A DNA stretch of 64,000 nt from Dasypus novemcinctus (lineage: Eukaryota; Chordata; Mammalia; Cingulata; Dasypodidae). Each line of letters starts with the position of its first letter. Position 1 is the first letter of the stretch. A program made the position numbers and the translations under genes. Shown here piece by piece: positions 61,539 through 64,000 of this stretch. The stretch spans positions 1,867,501 to 1,931,500 of the forward strand of contig NC_080698.1 of NCBI RefSeq assembly GCF_030445035.2, in the 5' to 3' direction. The notes beneath the pieces are model-generated. The model was not told the DNA's origin. It did not search any database and saw only the letters and a list, made by a program, of their open reading frames with translations.

Positions 61539-63775
61539 CAGACATATCTCTGGGATATTGTGGGTTGAGCTCTAAACCACTGCAATAAAATGAATATCAC
61601 AATAAAGTGAGTCACGAATTTTTTGGTTTCCCAGTGCATGTAAAAGTTAGGTTCTGCACTCTATCAAGGGTGCAGTAGCATGTGTTAAAAAACTGCATAC
61701 TTAATTAAAAATACTTGATTGCTAAAAAATGCTCACCATCATCTGAGCCTTCAGGGAGGCGTACTCTGCGGGCGGCGGGTCTTGCCGCGACGCTGCTGGC
61801 GGCTGACTAGTAAGGGTGGAGCTTGCTGAAGGTTGGGGTGACTGTGACGGTTTCTTAAGACAGTGAAGTTTGCTGCATTGATTAACTCTTCCTTTCATGA
61901 AAGAGTTCTCTGTAGCATGTGATGCTGTTTGATAGCATTTTACCCTCAGTAGAACTTTCAAAATTGGAGTCCTCTCAAACTCTACCTCTGCTTTATCAGT
62001 AAGTTTATGGAATATTCTAAACCCCTTGTCATTTCAGCAGCATTACAGTAGATGTTCAGGAAGAGATTCCATCTCAAGAAATCACTTTTTAAAAAAAATT
62101 CATTGTATTCCCCCCCCCCCCCCGCCCCGGTGTCCATTTGCTGCATGTTCTTTCTGTGTCTGCTTATATTCTCATTAGGTGGTTCTGGGAACCGATCCTG
62201 GGGCCTCCCAGAGTGGGAAAGAGGCAGTCTTTCTCTTGCGCCACCTCAGCTCCCTGTTCTATGTCTCTTCGTTGTCTTTCCTGTGTCATCTTGCTGTGCC
62301 AGCTCTCTGCTTTGGCCAGCACTCTTGCGTGGGGTGGCATTCCTGCGCAGGGCGGCACTCCCATGTGGGTGAGAACTCCGCATGGGTGAGAAGTCTGAGT
62401 GGAGTGGCTCCCCGTGCAGGCCAGCTTGCCTTCACCAGGAGGCCCTGGGCATAGAACCCTGGACCCTCCATATGGTAGATGGGAGCCCAAGTGCTTGAGC
62501 CACATCCTTTCCCAAGAAACCACTTTGTCATAAGCAGCAACGCCTCTGCTAAAGTTGTATCATGAGATTACAGTGATTCAGTCACATCTTAAGTCTCCAC
62601 TTCTAATTCTACTTTTGTTGCTACTTCTATTTGAACCCCTCAGAGTCATCCCTGAGGGCTGGAATCCACTTCTTTAAGACTCCTGTTAGTGTTAATATTT
62701 TGACCTCCTCCTATGAATCATGAATGTTCTTAATCGCATGTGGAATGGTGACTCCTTTCCAGAAGGTTTTCAGTTTACTTTGCCCAAATCCATCAGAGTG
62801 ATAGCTCTATCTATGGCAGCTATAGCCTTACAAAATGTATTTCTTAAATACTAAGACTTGAAAGTCAAAATTACTCCTTGATCCATGGGCTGCAGAATGG
62901 GTGTTGTGTTAGCAGGCCTGAAAACAACATTCATCTTGTACATCTCCATCAGAGCTCCTGTGTGACCAGGTGCATTGTCAATGAGCAGTAATTTTTTGAA
63001 AGGCATCTTTTTTTCTGAGCAATAGGTTTCAGCAGTGGTTTAAAATATTCAGTAAACCATGTTGTAAACAGGTATGCTGTTATCTGGGCTTTGTTGTTCC
63101 ATTTCTAGAGCACAGGCAGAGTAGATCTAGCATCATTTTTAAGGGTCCTTAGATTTTTTGGAATGATAAATGAACAGTGGGCTCAACTTTAAAGTCACCA
63201 GCTGCATTAGCCCCTAACGAGAGAATCATTCTGTTCTTGAAGACTGAAGCCAGGCATTGCCTTCTAGCTATGAAAGTCCTAGATGGCATCTTCCTCCAAT
63301 AAAAGGCTGTTTTGTCTATGTTGAAAATCTGTTTAGTGCAGCCACCTTCACCAGTGATCTTAGCTAGGTCTCCTGGATGACTTGCTGCAGCTTCTACATC
63401 ACCACTTAACGTTTCACCTTGTACTTCAATGTTATGGAGGTAGCTTCTTTCCTTAAACCTCATGAACCAATGTCTGCTAGCTTCAAACTTCTGCAGCTTC
63501 TTACCTCTCTCAACTGCCACAGAACTGAAGAGAGTTAGGTCTTTGTTCTAGATTAGGCTTTTGCTTAGGTTTTGGCTTAAGGGAATGTTGTGGCTGGTTT
63601 TATCTATCCAGAGCACTTAAACTTCCTCCATATCAGCAATAAGGCTTTTTTGCTTTCTTATCAGTGTGTTCACTGGAGTAGCACTTTAAATTTCCTTCAA
63701 GAACTTTTGCTTCACATTCACAGCTTTACTGTTTAGTGCAAGTGGCCCAGCTTTCAGCCTATTTTGGCTTGCTTT
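61539..63775 (-). mobile_element. Tigger1 (pogo/Tc1-mariner) relic with dead transposase
   Basis: Starts at CAGACATATCTCTGGGATAT after a TA dinucleotide, continues with GCAATAAAATGAATATCACA and GTTTCCCAGTGCATGTAAAA, the Tigger1 end. The transposase lies on the - strand; 63520-63149 keeps the CENP-B-like piece [19 protein letters not shown] and the first catalytic region [11 protein letters not shown], where the usual Asp is followed by Lys instead of Glu. Stops and frameshifts elsewhere make it inactive. A SINE splits it at 62085-62512 and another follows at its right edge. Confidence 0.85.
62085..62512 (-). repeat. DAS-type SINE in Tigger1
   Basis: C-run and T-rich tail side at the left, an internal part at about 62180-62250, head at the right with GGGCATAGAACCCTGGACC and GAGCCACATCCTTTCCC. 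Confidence 0.8.
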
Positions 63776-64000
63776 TAAAAAAAGATTTGTATTTTAAAAA
63801 TTTACTTCTCTCTCCTCCCCCCCTTGTCTGCTCTCCGTGTCCATTCACTGTGTGTTCTGCATCCACTTGCATTATCCAGCAGCACTGGGAAACTGTATCT
63901 CCTGGGTGGGCTGTGCTTTTTTCACACAGGGCGACTCTCCTTTTGGGGCACACTCCTTGTGTGTAGGGTACCCCAATGCGGGGGTACCCGTGTGTCGTGG
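63776..64000 (-). repeat. DAS-type SINE, cut by window end
   Basis: AAAAAGATTTGTATTTTAA tail and body (TGTCTGCTCTCCGTGTCCAT); the head lies beyond the window. Confidence 0.75.

Noticed and set aside
63149-63520. Possible CENPB/JRK-like host gene on the - strand
   Set aside because: The sequence belongs to a Tigger1 relic with its terminal sequence present and with broken frames; not a domesticated gene.

Overview
The window is nuclear DNA from a placental mammal, almost certainly an armadillo (Dasypus) or a close xenarthran relative. About twenty SINE copies are tRNA-headed with long CA/GA-rich bodies and ATTT/AAAT tails, a style I associate with armadillo DAS-SINEs. The gene order RPL14, then KRAB zinc-finger genes of the ZNF619/ZNF620/ZNF621 type, all on the + strand, matches human chromosome 3p22.1 (known from memory, not searched).

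Layout. 1-10.1 kb is repeat-filled and gene-free: a short LTR element lying on the - strand, a dead L1 broken by a SINE and a solo LTR, then L2 and L1 tails. 10.1-13.3 kb holds a CpG-island promoter and the complete six-exon RPL14 gene (210 aa). 13.3-19.4 kb is repeats plus a truncated U2 snRNA retro-fragment. 19.4-26.0 kb holds a GC-rich promoter-like block with a 50-bp minisatellite and two decayed copies of a zinc-finger-gene leader exon. At 30.2-30.95 kb lie relics of KRAB-A and KRAB-B exons. 32-38 kb is mostly antisense L1. 38.6-41.8 kb is a ZNF620-like gene broken by frameshifts and stop codons. 42-49 kb is repeats, including antisense L1 with ORF1 and ORF2 remains and a hAT transposase relic. 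49.5-59.7 kb holds an apparently intact ZNF621-like gene, with a CpG promoter carrying three CACGTG boxes, a leader exon, KRAB-A, KRAB-B and a terminal exon with seven C2H2 fingers and a proline-rich tail. One of its introns holds a long CA-rich minisatellite. 60.4-64 kb is antisense L1 and a - strand Tigger1 relic.

Biology. RPL14 is a housekeeping ribosomal gene. Downstream is a small KRAB zinc-finger cluster of which only one member still looks functional here. One copy has been reduced to KRAB exons and another keeps its fingers but is broken. The KRAB-A exon of the broken gene is nearly identical to that of the working gene while the rest has diverged, which suggests gene conversion. No coding system of an unknown kind was found. 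The most interesting signals are this decay series, the conversion tract and two unusual minisatellites sitting in regulatory or intronic positions of the cluster.
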